From Gallionellaceae bacterium (GTDB taxonomy: Bacteria; Pseudomonadota; Gammaproteobacteria; Burkholderiales; Gallionellaceae): 63,853 nucleotides of DNA. The position numbers were made by a program, and so were the translations under genes. Shown here piece by piece: positions 37,647 through 45,327 of this stretch (the first letter of the stretch is position 1; each line of letters opens with the position of its first letter). The stretch spans positions 1-63,853 of the forward strand of contig DAIDMQ010000036.1 in NCBI GenBank assembly GCA_027448945.1, in the 5' to 3' direction. The notes beneath the pieces were generated by a model that was not told the DNA's origin, did not search any database, and worked only from the letters and a program-made list of their open reading frames with translations.

Positions 37647-37982
37647 ATGAAGCAGAAAATCTATCTAACCGCATTTTCCGCGTTTGCGGCATTAGCAATA
37701 GCCAGCAGTGCTTACGCGGTGAAATCCGCCGAAAACGATGCGCTTGCCATCGCCAACGCAAAAATCGGTATGACTCAAGCCGTAAACACTGCCGAGCAGA
37801 ACGTCGGAGGTAAAGCGGCACGGGCGGATTTTGAACGACACCAAGGTCATTGGGTATTCGATATAGAAGTCGTCAAAGCTAATCGGGTTATGGATGTGAC
37901 AGTTGATGCGACCAATGGCCAAGTCATTTCTGTTGCTGAAGATAAATTCGATCACGATGATGGGAACGGTAAAGCCGATTAA
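37647..37982 (+). CDS. Periplasmic PepSY-domain protein
   Basis: The 111-residue protein has a signal peptide (residues 1-24, cleavage after SSAYA). A single PepSY domain follows: AIANAKIGMTQAVNTAEQ, then WVFDIEVVKANRVMDVTVDATNGQVIS split by a beta turn. The acidic tail DHDDGNGKAD could bind metal. PepSY proteins often accompany envelope redox or peptidase systems. It is the first gene of the plus-strand block that ends with a two-component system, although a 90-base gap separates it from the next gene. Confidence 0.85.
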   Translation: MKQKIYLTAFSAFAALAIASSAYAVKSAENDALAIANAKIGMTQAVNTAEQNVGGKAARADFERHQGHWVFDIEVVKANRVMDVTVDATNGQVISVAEDKFDHDDGNGKAD

Positions 37983-38071
37983 TTTTTTGCAACTTCAAAT
38001 GCCGGTGTGGCTTTGCTGTTCTCGCGACTTCCCCCCATCAACTCCATTGAACGACGACGGAAATATTTAGA

Positions 38072-38842
38072 ATGAAAACGCTGCCACATTTCGCCCCCCG
38101 CCAACTCTTAAACAAAGTGCCAGAAATCACGATCTATTTTTGGCTTATCAAAATCATGGCGACCACTGTCGGGGAAACAGCAGCGGATTTTTTGATACTC
38201 AATCTGAATCTTGGACTGACGATTGCGTCTAGTGTGGTGGGTGCATTGTTGCTGATCGCGCTCATTGTACAAATCCGTGCCAAACGCTATGTACCCTCGA
38301 TATATTGGCTGGCGGTGGTGCTGATCAGCATCGTCGGCACACTCATTACGGACAACCTCGTAGATAACTTTGGGGTTAACCTGGAGACCACGACTATCCT
38401 ATTCGGATTAGTTTTGGCAGCGACATTTATGGCTTGGTATGCGAGCGAAAAAACCTTATCCATCCACACCATCTACACACGCAAACGTGAGCTTTTTTAT
38501 TGGACAGCAATCCTATTCACCTTTGCATTAGGTACGGCCGCCGGCGACCTGGCGGCGGAAGGTTTACAGCTAGGGTATGCAACATCTGCATTGATATTCG
38601 CGGGCATGATTGCACTCGTCACACTGGGTTATTTTATGTTCAAAGCAAATGCCATTCTGTCCTTCTGGATTGCTTATATTCTGACCCGTCCGTTTGGGGC
38701 TTCATGTGGCGACTGGCTTGCACAGCCCACAAGCAATGGCGGACTGGGACTGGGCACAGTGACAACCAGCGCCCTGTTCCTAACTGTAATTATCAGCCTG
38801 GTGGCTTACCTGTCCAATACCAACATAAAGGAGCGTTTATGA
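38072..38842 (+). CDS. COG4705-like integral membrane protein, copy 1
   Basis: The 256-residue protein has about eight transmembrane segments and no signal peptide. It contains four spaced copies of a motif of the type G-x-x-x-x-D followed by LG or NL: TTVGETAADFLILNLNLG, SIVGTLITDNLVDN, FALGTAAGDLAAEGLQLG, and RPFGASCGDWL. The repeat suggests internal duplication. The family is uncharacterised; I know it only as a conserved membrane protein group. It is coupled by ATGA to a close paralogue. Confidence 0.82.
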   Translation: MKTLPHFAPRQLLNKVPEITIYFWLIKIMATTVGETAADFLILNLNLGLTIASSVVGALLLIALIVQIRAKRYVPSIYWLAVVLISIVGTLITDNLVDNFGVNLETTTILFGLVLAATFMAWYASEKTLSIHTIYTRKRELFYWTAILFTFALGTAAGDLAAEGLQLGYATSALIFAGMIALVTLGYFMFKANAILSFWIAYILTRPFGASCGDWLAQPTSNGGLGLGTVTTSALFLTVIISLVAYLSNTNIKERL

Positions 38843-39597
38843 ATACCACATTGAAAAAAAGTCTGGGCAAAGTCCCGGAAGTCACCCTTATTTTTTGGAT
38901 AATCAAAATTGCCGCAACAACATTGGGTGAAACAGCGGGCGATGCGGTTTCGATGTCAATGAATCTGGGGTATCTGTTGGGGTCGGCGATTTTTGCGACA
39001 ATTTTTATTGCAGCCGTGATCGCGCAAATTGTGGCGAAAAAATTCCATCCGCTGGTTTACTGGACAACCATTATCGCCACCACTACCGTCGGTACAACGT
39101 TGGCAGATTACGCCGATCGATCGCTCGGAATCGGCTATGCGGGCGGCACTGCACTGCTGTTCACCTTGCTGATGGCTTCATTCTTCATTTGGTATCGCGC
39201 ACTCGGTTCGCTCTCGGTGGATAGCGTGAGCACCCCCAAGGCCGAGATGTTTTATTGGCTGACCATCATGTTCTCTCAAACCTTGGGCACGGCACTGGGA
39301 GATTGGACTGCGGACTCGGCGGGATTGGGATATGAAGGCGGCGCACTCATATTTTCCGCATTGCTGGCGGTGGTTGTCGCGGCATATTTTTGGACGAGAA
39401 TTTCACACACTCTGCTGTTTTGGGCGGCATTTATCCTGACGCGCCCGCTGGGTGCAGTAGTCGGAGATTTCCTTGACAAGCCTGTTGCTGCCGGTGGATT
39501 GGCGTTAAGCCGTTACTCGGCCTCGGCACTACTTCTCGCTTTTATCATTTCCTGTGTGCTGATTTTCAGGCAAACCGCTGCAAGCAAAAATCATTGA
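38839..39597 (+). CDS. COG4705-like integral membrane protein, copy 2
   Basis: This 252-residue paralogue of the preceding gene shares its start (LGKVPEVTLIFWIIKIAATT) and the same four motifs: TTLGETAGDAVSMSMNLG, TTVGTTLADYADRSLGIG, QTLGTALGDWTADSAGLG, and RPLGAVVGDFL. The ATG at 38839 overlaps the previous stop and has AAGGAG upstream; the longer open frame from 38500 is antisense-phase noise inside copy 1. Two adjacent copies suggest a heterodimeric membrane complex or a recent tandem duplication. Confidence 0.82.
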   Translation: MNTTLKKSLGKVPEVTLIFWIIKIAATTLGETAGDAVSMSMNLGYLLGSAIFATIFIAAVIAQIVAKKFHPLVYWTTIIATTTVGTTLADYADRSLGIGYAGGTALLFTLLMASFFIWYRALGSLSVDSVSTPKAEMFYWLTIMFSQTLGTALGDWTADSAGLGYEGGALIFSALLAVVVAAYFWTRISHTLLFWAAFILTRPLGAVVGDFLDKPVAAGGLALSRYSASALLLAFIISCVLIFRQTAASKNH

Positions 39598-39650
39598 TGA
39601 GAATGACCTCATGAAAACACTTATTAAAAAATGCAGCCCGGGAGTAAGGC

Positions 39651-40286
39651 ATGAAAATTGGCAGTAAATTTATACGTTTGATATGTGGCTTGTGTCTGAC
39701 CGTAGTTGCGTTGAATACGCACGCGGAACAGCAGGGTGTGGTCGATCTGGCCTATCCAGCCCACGCCTACCTTAGCGACACGCAAACACGCTTGTTGGTA
39801 GAAGAGACCGTCTCGCAAGAAAAATATACGCAAAAATCGGCGGCGGCAATGGAAACCCGAAACGACTTCAAAGAACCGTTATTCACAGGTGCGAAAGCTC
39901 ACCAATATTTAGGCTTGGCTACGTTGGTTGCTGCCGCCGCTACGGCGCTCAATCCTGCTGGCGGTGGATGTGAAGGGGCGGGTTGTAATGTGCAAACAAA
40001 ACCGCCGCGAGATACCAATGGCACGCATGCGCAACTGGCCAAAGTAACAGGTGTTCTGGCGGTTGCCACCGTTATCACCGGTCTGATTACCCATTGGGAT
40101 GATTTCGCGCTGGAAGATGGCTGGGCTGACCCCGATAATTTGCACGTATTGCTGGGCGTAACGGGTGCCGCTGCGATGGTATATGCCATTAATAAATCAG
40201 CTAATTCTACAACTCCGGTTAGTCATGCCGGCATCGCAGAACTAGGTGCGGCAGCAATGGCCATCGGTGTTCGATTAACCTGGTAA
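39651..40286 (+). CDS. Membrane protein with signal peptide and histidine-bearing helices
   Basis: I do not recognise a named family for this 211-residue protein. It has a signal peptide (cleavage after NTHA, residue about 25), a periplasmic stretch, then four hydrophobic helices. Histidines sit at helix edges: KAHQYLGLATLV, GTHAQLAKVTG, LITHWDDF and DNLHVLLGVTG. This HxxxxG spacing recalls b-type heme proteins of the cytochrome b561 kind. A pair of cysteines lies in the loop GGGCEGAGC. Given the diheme cytochrome gene ten bases downstream, it may be its membrane electron partner, which is inference. Confidence 0.7.
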   Translation: MKIGSKFIRLICGLCLTVVALNTHAEQQGVVDLAYPAHAYLSDTQTRLLVEETVSQEKYTQKSAAAMETRNDFKEPLFTGAKAHQYLGLATLVAAAATALNPAGGGCEGAGCNVQTKPPRDTNGTHAQLAKVTGVLAVATVITGLITHWDDFALEDGWADPDNLHVLLGVTGAAAMVYAINKSANSTTPVSHAGIAELGAAAMAIGVRLTW

Positions 40287-40295
40287 TAAAGAAAG

Positions 40296-40856
40296 ATGAT
40301 TGTGAAAATGAAATCGAAAATTGGTGCGCTGATGGCTGGCACATTGATGTTGGTTTACAACGCGGCATCGGCGGAAAGTTTTTTTGAATGGGCAACAACC
40401 TTTACCCGCACCAAAGGCGTGCAGCCGGTCATGAACACACAATATCTAACGGAGTGCGGCGCATGTCACTTCGCTTACCAACCCGCGCTGTTACCTGCCC
40501 GCTCTTGGGAAACGCTGCTCGATGGAAAAGCCCTAAATAAACATTTTGGTGTGGATGCCGGGCTGGAAAAAGACACACTGCAAATCATACGAGATTACGC
40601 CACAGCGAATGCGGCGGAAAATTCATTCTATAAACTCGCCCGTAAAGTGGTATCAGAGACAACAGCAGGAGAGGCGCCATTGCGTATCAGCGAGTTGCGT
40701 TTCATCAAACGCAAGCATCACAGCCTCACAGACGACATGGCTAAGAATAACGAAGCTGTAAAATCATTGAGTAACTGCAATGCCTGTCATACCCAAGCCA
40801 ACACGGGGGTGTTTGATGAAGATACGATATTGATTCCAAACTTACCGAGTGAATAG
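40296..40856 (+). CDS. Diheme cytochrome c (DHC family)
   Basis: The 186-residue periplasmic protein has a signal peptide (to about residue 27, AASA) and two CxxCH heme sites: ECGACHFAYQPALLPARSW near residue 50 and NCNACHTQAN near residue 162. The segment after the first heme is the DHC family signature. DHC proteins in Rhodobacter and Shewanella serve as electron donors to the SHP heme protein with a membrane cytochrome b. Neither SHP nor a typical cytochrome b is present here. The start may be the internal ATG at residue 5. Confidence 0.88.
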   Translation: MIVKMKSKIGALMAGTLMLVYNAASAESFFEWATTFTRTKGVQPVMNTQYLTECGACHFAYQPALLPARSWETLLDGKALNKHFGVDAGLEKDTLQIIRDYATANAAENSFYKLARKVVSETTAGEAPLRISELRFIKRKHHSLTDDMAKNNEAVKSLSNCNACHTQANTGVFDEDTILIPNLPSE

Positions 40857-40909
40857 ATTGCGCTGTACAACCGACCCGGTTGCAATAAGCAACACGTAAT
40901 TCGCATAAA

Positions 40910-40926
40910 ATTCCACATTATGGAAT
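40910..40926. promoter_or_regulatory. Inverted repeat upstream of the two-component genes
   Basis: ATTCCA-CATTA-TGGAAT is a perfect 6-bp inverted repeat with a 5-base spacer, lying about 130 bases before the response regulator start in the 198-base gap after the cytochrome gene. It could be an operator, for example for the response regulator itself. No matching copy was noticed elsewhere in the block. Confidence 0.3.
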
Positions 40927-41054
40927 CCAAGCCAACAGAACATGTGATGCACAACCCCACCGCGACAACAGCCGTGTGCATGACCGTCTCGGAATCGTTG
41001 CCGATCCGCGAGCGGGTATGATGTGCCCCACTTTGCTACTTATCCGACATCATC

Positions 41055-41717
41055 ATGCGCATTTTACTGATTGAAGATGACTCCATGATAGGCGCAGCCG
41101 TTAGCGTCGCGCTCAAGGATGCCGCTTATGCGGTGGACTGGGTGCAAGATGGCGCGACGGCTAACCGTGTTATCGAACAAGGCGAACATCAAGCTGTACT
41201 GCTCGATCTGGGATTGCCCAAGCGTGATGGATTGGAAGTATTGCGGCGTATTCGGCTAAGTGGCAACGCAATCCCAGTCATCATCATCACCGCCCGCGAT
41301 AGCCTGGAAGATCGTATCGCGGGACTGGATTTTGGCGCGGACGATTATTTGGTCAAGCCGTTTGATGTGCAGGAGTTGCTTGCGCGATTGCGCGCAATCG
41401 TTCGCCGCCAAGGCGGCACGTCGGGACCGATACTGGGCAATGGCAAAGTAAGTCTTAATCCGGCAACCCACGAGGCACGCTGCGGCGATGCTGTTGAGAT
41501 ATTGAGCGCGCGCGAGTTTGCCCTGCTACACGCGCTACTGTTGCGCCCCGGCACGATACTCGCGCGTGCCGAACTCGAAGAACGTCTGTATGGATGGAAT
41601 GAGGAAGTGGAAAGTAACGCAATCGATTTTTTGATTCATGGCGTGCGCAAAAAACTCGGTGCGGGTGTCATCAAAAATGTGCGTGGCGCGGGTTGGATGG
41701 TGGATAGATCCGAATGA
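41055..41717 (+). CDS. OmpR-family response regulator (QseB/PmrA-like)
   Basis: The 220-residue protein has a receiver domain with acidic pocket E7, D8, D9, phospho-acceptor D51 (VLLDLGLPKRDG) and K in the DDYLVKPFD segment. A winged-helix DNA-binding domain follows from about residue 128 to the end (LSAREFALLHALL, NAIDFLIHGVRKKLG, VRGAGWMV). It is coupled by ATGA to the sensor kinase. It lies downstream of the membrane protein/cytochrome block and probably regulates it. Confidence 0.94.
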   Translation: MRILLIEDDSMIGAAVSVALKDAAYAVDWVQDGATANRVIEQGEHQAVLLDLGLPKRDGLEVLRRIRLSGNAIPVIIITARDSLEDRIAGLDFGADDYLVKPFDVQELLARLRAIVRRQGGTSGPILGNGKVSLNPATHEARCGDAVEILSAREFALLHALLLRPGTILARAELEERLYGWNEEVESNAIDFLIHGVRKKLGAGVIKNVRGAGWMVDRSE

Positions 41718-43015
41718 AAAAATCACTGCAACGCCATTTATCCCTGACGCTGGGTATCGTCATCCTCTTTGCCGGACTGGCTGCTGCGGCAATCTCATTT
41801 AGCCTTGCTTACTTTGAAGCCAAAGAATTACAAGACGACATGCTGCGACAAATTGCCATACTTTCAGTCGACAAATCGCCGGATTCAACGTCTCCCGACG
41901 TGCGTGGCGATGACGGAATGCTTAGCGACCCGGAGTCTCGTGTCACGATTCTTCATATACCCCGGGATGATCGCCCGGAATGGCTTGCAGCCGACTTGCC
42001 CGGCGGTTTTCACACACTGACTACAGGAACAAATCAATTGCGTATTTTTGTGCGTGATGACGGGCGCAATGCACGTACCGTCGTTGCGCAACCAACCGAT
42101 GCGATAGATGAGATTGCACTCAACGGCGCATTACGCACCTTGATTCCCTTACTACTGCTTTTACCGCTGATGGGGGTAATGATTGCATTCATTGTGCGCC
42201 GCGAACTTGCGCCGATAATCCGATTGTCGCGCAGCTTGGATGAGCAGCCGGCGGAACGACCCCAAACACTGAACGACGATGATCTGCCGAAAGAAATTGT
42301 GCCATTCATTGGTGCGATTAACCGTTTGCTTGTACGAGTCAATCAACTCATGGAACAACAACGCCGTTTTATAGCCGATGCGGCACATGAACTGCGCAGC
42401 CCTTTAACCGCATTGTCTGTACAGGCACAAAATCTGCTGCACGCCGACACGCTGGCCGTGATGCGTGAGCGGGCCGTGCCGCTGCAAGCGGGTATCGAAC
42501 GCGCACGACAGCTGACTGAACAGTTACTCAGCCTTGCCAAGACTCAAGCAAGTAACTGCGATGCAACACAGGTTAATGTTTCTGAAATGGCGCGCGAACT
42601 AATCGCACAACACATACCTTATGCGGCAGCTAAACGCATTGATCTTGGGCTGGAAGAAATCGCACCGCTCACCTTGCTTGCCGTACACGAAACGTTATGG
42701 ATGTTGCTCAAAAACGCGCTAGAGAATGCATTGAAATACACCCCGGATGGCGGTGAGGTAACACTTAGACTGCTGTCCGATAATTTTATTGCCGTTATAG
42801 AAGTGATCGATAGCGGGCCGGGAATCCCCGTCTGCGAACATGCGCGCGTGTTCGACTCTTTTTATCGTGTGCCGGGTACTGCAGGAGAAGGTAGTGGTCT
42901 GGGACTTGCCATCGCGCGCGAAGCGGCTTCACGCTTGGGTGGTACTATCAGTTTGCATAATCGAGATCAAGGAACAGGGCTGGTATTTCGTTATCAACAA
43001 CGCACGAAAGTCTGA
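41714..43015 (+). CDS. Two-component sensor histidine kinase
   Basis: The 433-residue inner-membrane kinase has transmembrane helices at about 11-33 and 141-160 around a short periplasmic domain of about 105 residues. The H box is DAAHELRSPLTALSVQAQ, and the ATPase domain shows NALENALKYTPDGG (N), VIDSGPGIP (G1) and GSGLGLAIAREAASRLGG (G2). This is the QseC/PmrB-like arrangement. The periplasmic sensor domain carries no recognisable ligand motif. Confidence 0.94.
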   Translation: MKKSLQRHLSLTLGIVILFAGLAAAAISFSLAYFEAKELQDDMLRQIAILSVDKSPDSTSPDVRGDDGMLSDPESRVTILHIPRDDRPEWLAADLPGGFHTLTTGTNQLRIFVRDDGRNARTVVAQPTDAIDEIALNGALRTLIPLLLLLPLMGVMIAFIVRRELAPIIRLSRSLDEQPAERPQTLNDDDLPKEIVPFIGAINRLLVRVNQLMEQQRRFIADAAHELRSPLTALSVQAQNLLHADTLAVMRERAVPLQAGIERARQLTEQLLSLAKTQASNCDATQVNVSEMARELIAQHIPYAAAKRIDLGLEEIAPLTLLAVHETLWMLLKNALENALKYTPDGGEVTLRLLSDNFIAVIEVIDSGPGIPVCEHARVFDSFYRVPGTAGEGSGLGLAIAREAASRLGGTISLHNRDQGTGLVFRYQQRTKV

Positions 43016-43082
43016 CATATTCTCGCAATAACGCTAACCGGCCATCAATCTCCCGCAGTGAAACATCCCAACCCAATCCCGC

Positions 43083-45182
43083 TCACTTCGCCATTTCGCG
43101 TTTACGCAGCACATTGACCGCCCATAAAATCAAGCCGACCAGCATCAACCCGCCCAACCATAACGGCCATAACACGGGATAATTCCATTCACGTCTGGAC
43201 TGCTCGCGCAGCACATCGTCCACACGCCAGTATTTAAGTTTGTTGTTCGCCATCACATTGGGTTTGACGTTGTGCAGCCACGCGTGTTGCAGCACATATT
43301 TTTTGGGGTGATAGCCCCACAACCAGGGCGAGTCGCGATGCAGGATGACCAGCATTTGATCGATGATGCGTTGCCGCTCCGGCGTGTTGTCCATATTCTT
43401 CATCTGTTCAAACAGGCGGTCATACTCTGGATTGCTATAGTTGGCGGCGTTTTCCCCGCCCTTGCCCACTTTGGCTTGCGCGCCATTGAGCAAAAATAAA
43501 AAGTTCTCGGGGTCGGGATAATCGGCGTTCCAACCGTAATAGAACATTTGCATATCGCCCTTGCGTATCTTGTCCTGAAAGCGGTTGTAGTCGGTGCTGC
43601 GCACCACCAGCTGCACCTTGATTTTCTCAAACTGTTTGCGCATCCAATCCAATCTGGACTTATCGCCCACGCCTGTCGCGGTGGTATCCAGGTTGATCAC
43701 CAGCGGCTGATGCGTTTGCGCATCCACGCCATCGGGATAGCCCGCTTCGCGCAATAATTGTTGCGCTTGTGCCAGCGATTTTCTTTGCGGCTTACCCCGC
43801 ACCCAGTCATACACCACGGGATTGATACCCGCCTCGCCGTCGCGATAACCAAAGATGCCGGGCGGGATGGGCGACTGCGCCGCGATGCCGCGCCCGTTGG
43901 CGAAGATAGACACGAACTCCTCGAAATCCACCGCTATGGAGATTGCCTGACGCAGCTTGCGCGACCGCTCCGAGTCACCGCCGACGACAGGATCTAGCCA
44001 GTTAAACCCGGTGTACATCGTGGAAGTTTCCACGGCAGTGGAAAGCGTAATACCTTGCGCTTGCATACTGTCGGTAACCTGCGTCTCGCCCGCCACACTC
44101 ACTTGCACCGCCTGATCGAAGCTATCCGAGCTGATGCCCGACGCATCGTAATAGCCTTGCAAGAATTTATTCCAATACGGGATGGTTTCTTTTTCCAGCG
44201 TATAGACCACGCGGCCTATCAACGGCAATGTCTGGCCCGCATCGGCGAGCAATCCGGCTGGCGCATCGCCCGCCTCGCCCTCGCCGGGATAGGTTTCGTG
44301 TGCGTAGTTGGGATTGCGCATTAACACCATGCGCTGATTCGGATTATTTTCAGACAGATAATACGGCCCGCTGCCCACAGGCCACCAATCCAGACTCAGG
44401 TTGCGTTCGCGCATCCCGGGCTGCGCATAAAAGCGCTCGGCCTCGAACGGCATGGGCGCAAAGAACGGCATCGCCAGCCAATAGGCGAACTGCGGATATT
44501 TGCCCTTGATCGTGATGCGATAAGTATGTTCATCGACCACTTGCACGCCACTCAAATCATATTGATTCAGATCGAGATAGGCATCAGGATGTGCTTGCGC
44601 TGCTTTGCTCAATGCCGCCGCATACTCCTTGAAACCCGCGATATATTCGCTCATCACGCCCGCAATCGGCACATGCAACTGCGGGTTGGCCAGGCGTTTT
44701 ATCTGGTACACATAATCGGCCGCCGTAACCTTGCGCGTGCCCGTTTTTTTGAAATCTTCAACCCCGTGCACCTCGCGCAAGTCTGGTGTTTGCGCGACAA
44801 AAGCGGGATGTGGCTGATAACGCAAATCATCCCTGAGGTGAATTTCATAAACGCTATAAGCCACTTTTTCGGCGGACACTTGCGCAGGCAAAGCGTGATC
44901 TTGCCGGTCAAAAAACGTCACTGTTGGCATAGCGCTTGCCGCCAGCGGAATCAACTCATAAGGACGTTTCAGATAATGGTATTGCAGCGGTGGCGCATAA
45001 ATCTGCGCCAGAAATTCGTACTCGTTTTCGCTGTACGCCTGTGCGGGGTCGAGATGCTTGGGGCGCCCCGTGAATGCGGTGTACAAAACCGACAATCCGC
45101 TCTCGCGATTTTGATAAGGATTGTTGCTGCCCTCGCATGCGGCAAGCAGCATCAACAGTAAGCAGGCTAAGAGTTTTTTCAT
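43083..45182 (-). CDS. Family 5 extracellular solute-binding lipoprotein with C-terminal membrane helix
   Basis: The 699-residue protein begins with a lipoprotein signal (LLLMLLAAC, lipid cysteine at 16). It continues as an oligopeptide-type solute-binding protein (SBP family 5), with RPKHLDPAQAYSENEY, a WWPVGSGPYYLSEN block and a C-terminal domain including GMADYPDPENFLF-like NADYPDPENFLFLLNG. Unlike typical family members it ends with a transmembrane helix (LWPLWLGGLMLVGLILWAVNVL) and a basic tail. No permease or ATPase genes are next to it, so any transporter partner is elsewhere. Confidence 0.88.
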   Translation of the reverse strand: MKKLLACLLLMLLAACEGSNNPYQNRESGLSVLYTAFTGRPKHLDPAQAYSENEYEFLAQIYAPPLQYHYLKRPYELIPLAASAMPTVTFFDRQDHALPAQVSAEKVAYSVYEIHLRDDLRYQPHPAFVAQTPDLREVHGVEDFKKTGTRKVTAADYVYQIKRLANPQLHVPIAGVMSEYIAGFKEYAAALSKAAQAHPDAYLDLNQYDLSGVQVVDEHTYRITIKGKYPQFAYWLAMPFFAPMPFEAERFYAQPGMRERNLSLDWWPVGSGPYYLSENNPNQRMVLMRNPNYAHETYPGEGEAGDAPAGLLADAGQTLPLIGRVVYTLEKETIPYWNKFLQGYYDASGISSDSFDQAVQVSVAGETQVTDSMQAQGITLSTAVETSTMYTGFNWLDPVVGGDSERSRKLRQAISIAVDFEEFVSIFANGRGIAAQSPIPPGIFGYRDGEAGINPVVYDWVRGKPQRKSLAQAQQLLREAGYPDGVDAQTHQPLVINLDTTATGVGDKSRLDWMRKQFEKIKVQLVVRSTDYNRFQDKIRKGDMQMFYYGWNADYPDPENFLFLLNGAQAKVGKGGENAANYSNPEYDRLFEQMKNMDNTPERQRIIDQMLVILHRDSPWLWGYHPKKYVLQHAWLHNVKPNVMANNKLKYWRVDDVLREQSRREWNYPVLWPLWLGGLMLVGLILWAVNVLRKREMAK

Positions 45183-45327
45183 GACGCACGAGTGTAGCCG
45201 AATGAAGCCATGCCGTCACGGCAACTGAAGTGACAAATTTATTCGTTACTCATCGATAATGACAGTTCGGCCACGATGCATATATGGCTTGCCAATCAGC
45301 CACTCTGCCCTTGCAACTTGAAAATAC

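Noticed and set aside
38500..38838. N-terminal extension of the second COG4705-like gene
   Set aside because: It lies fully inside copy 1 in another frame and has no membrane protein character; ATG 38839 has a Shine-Dalgarno and family-like start.
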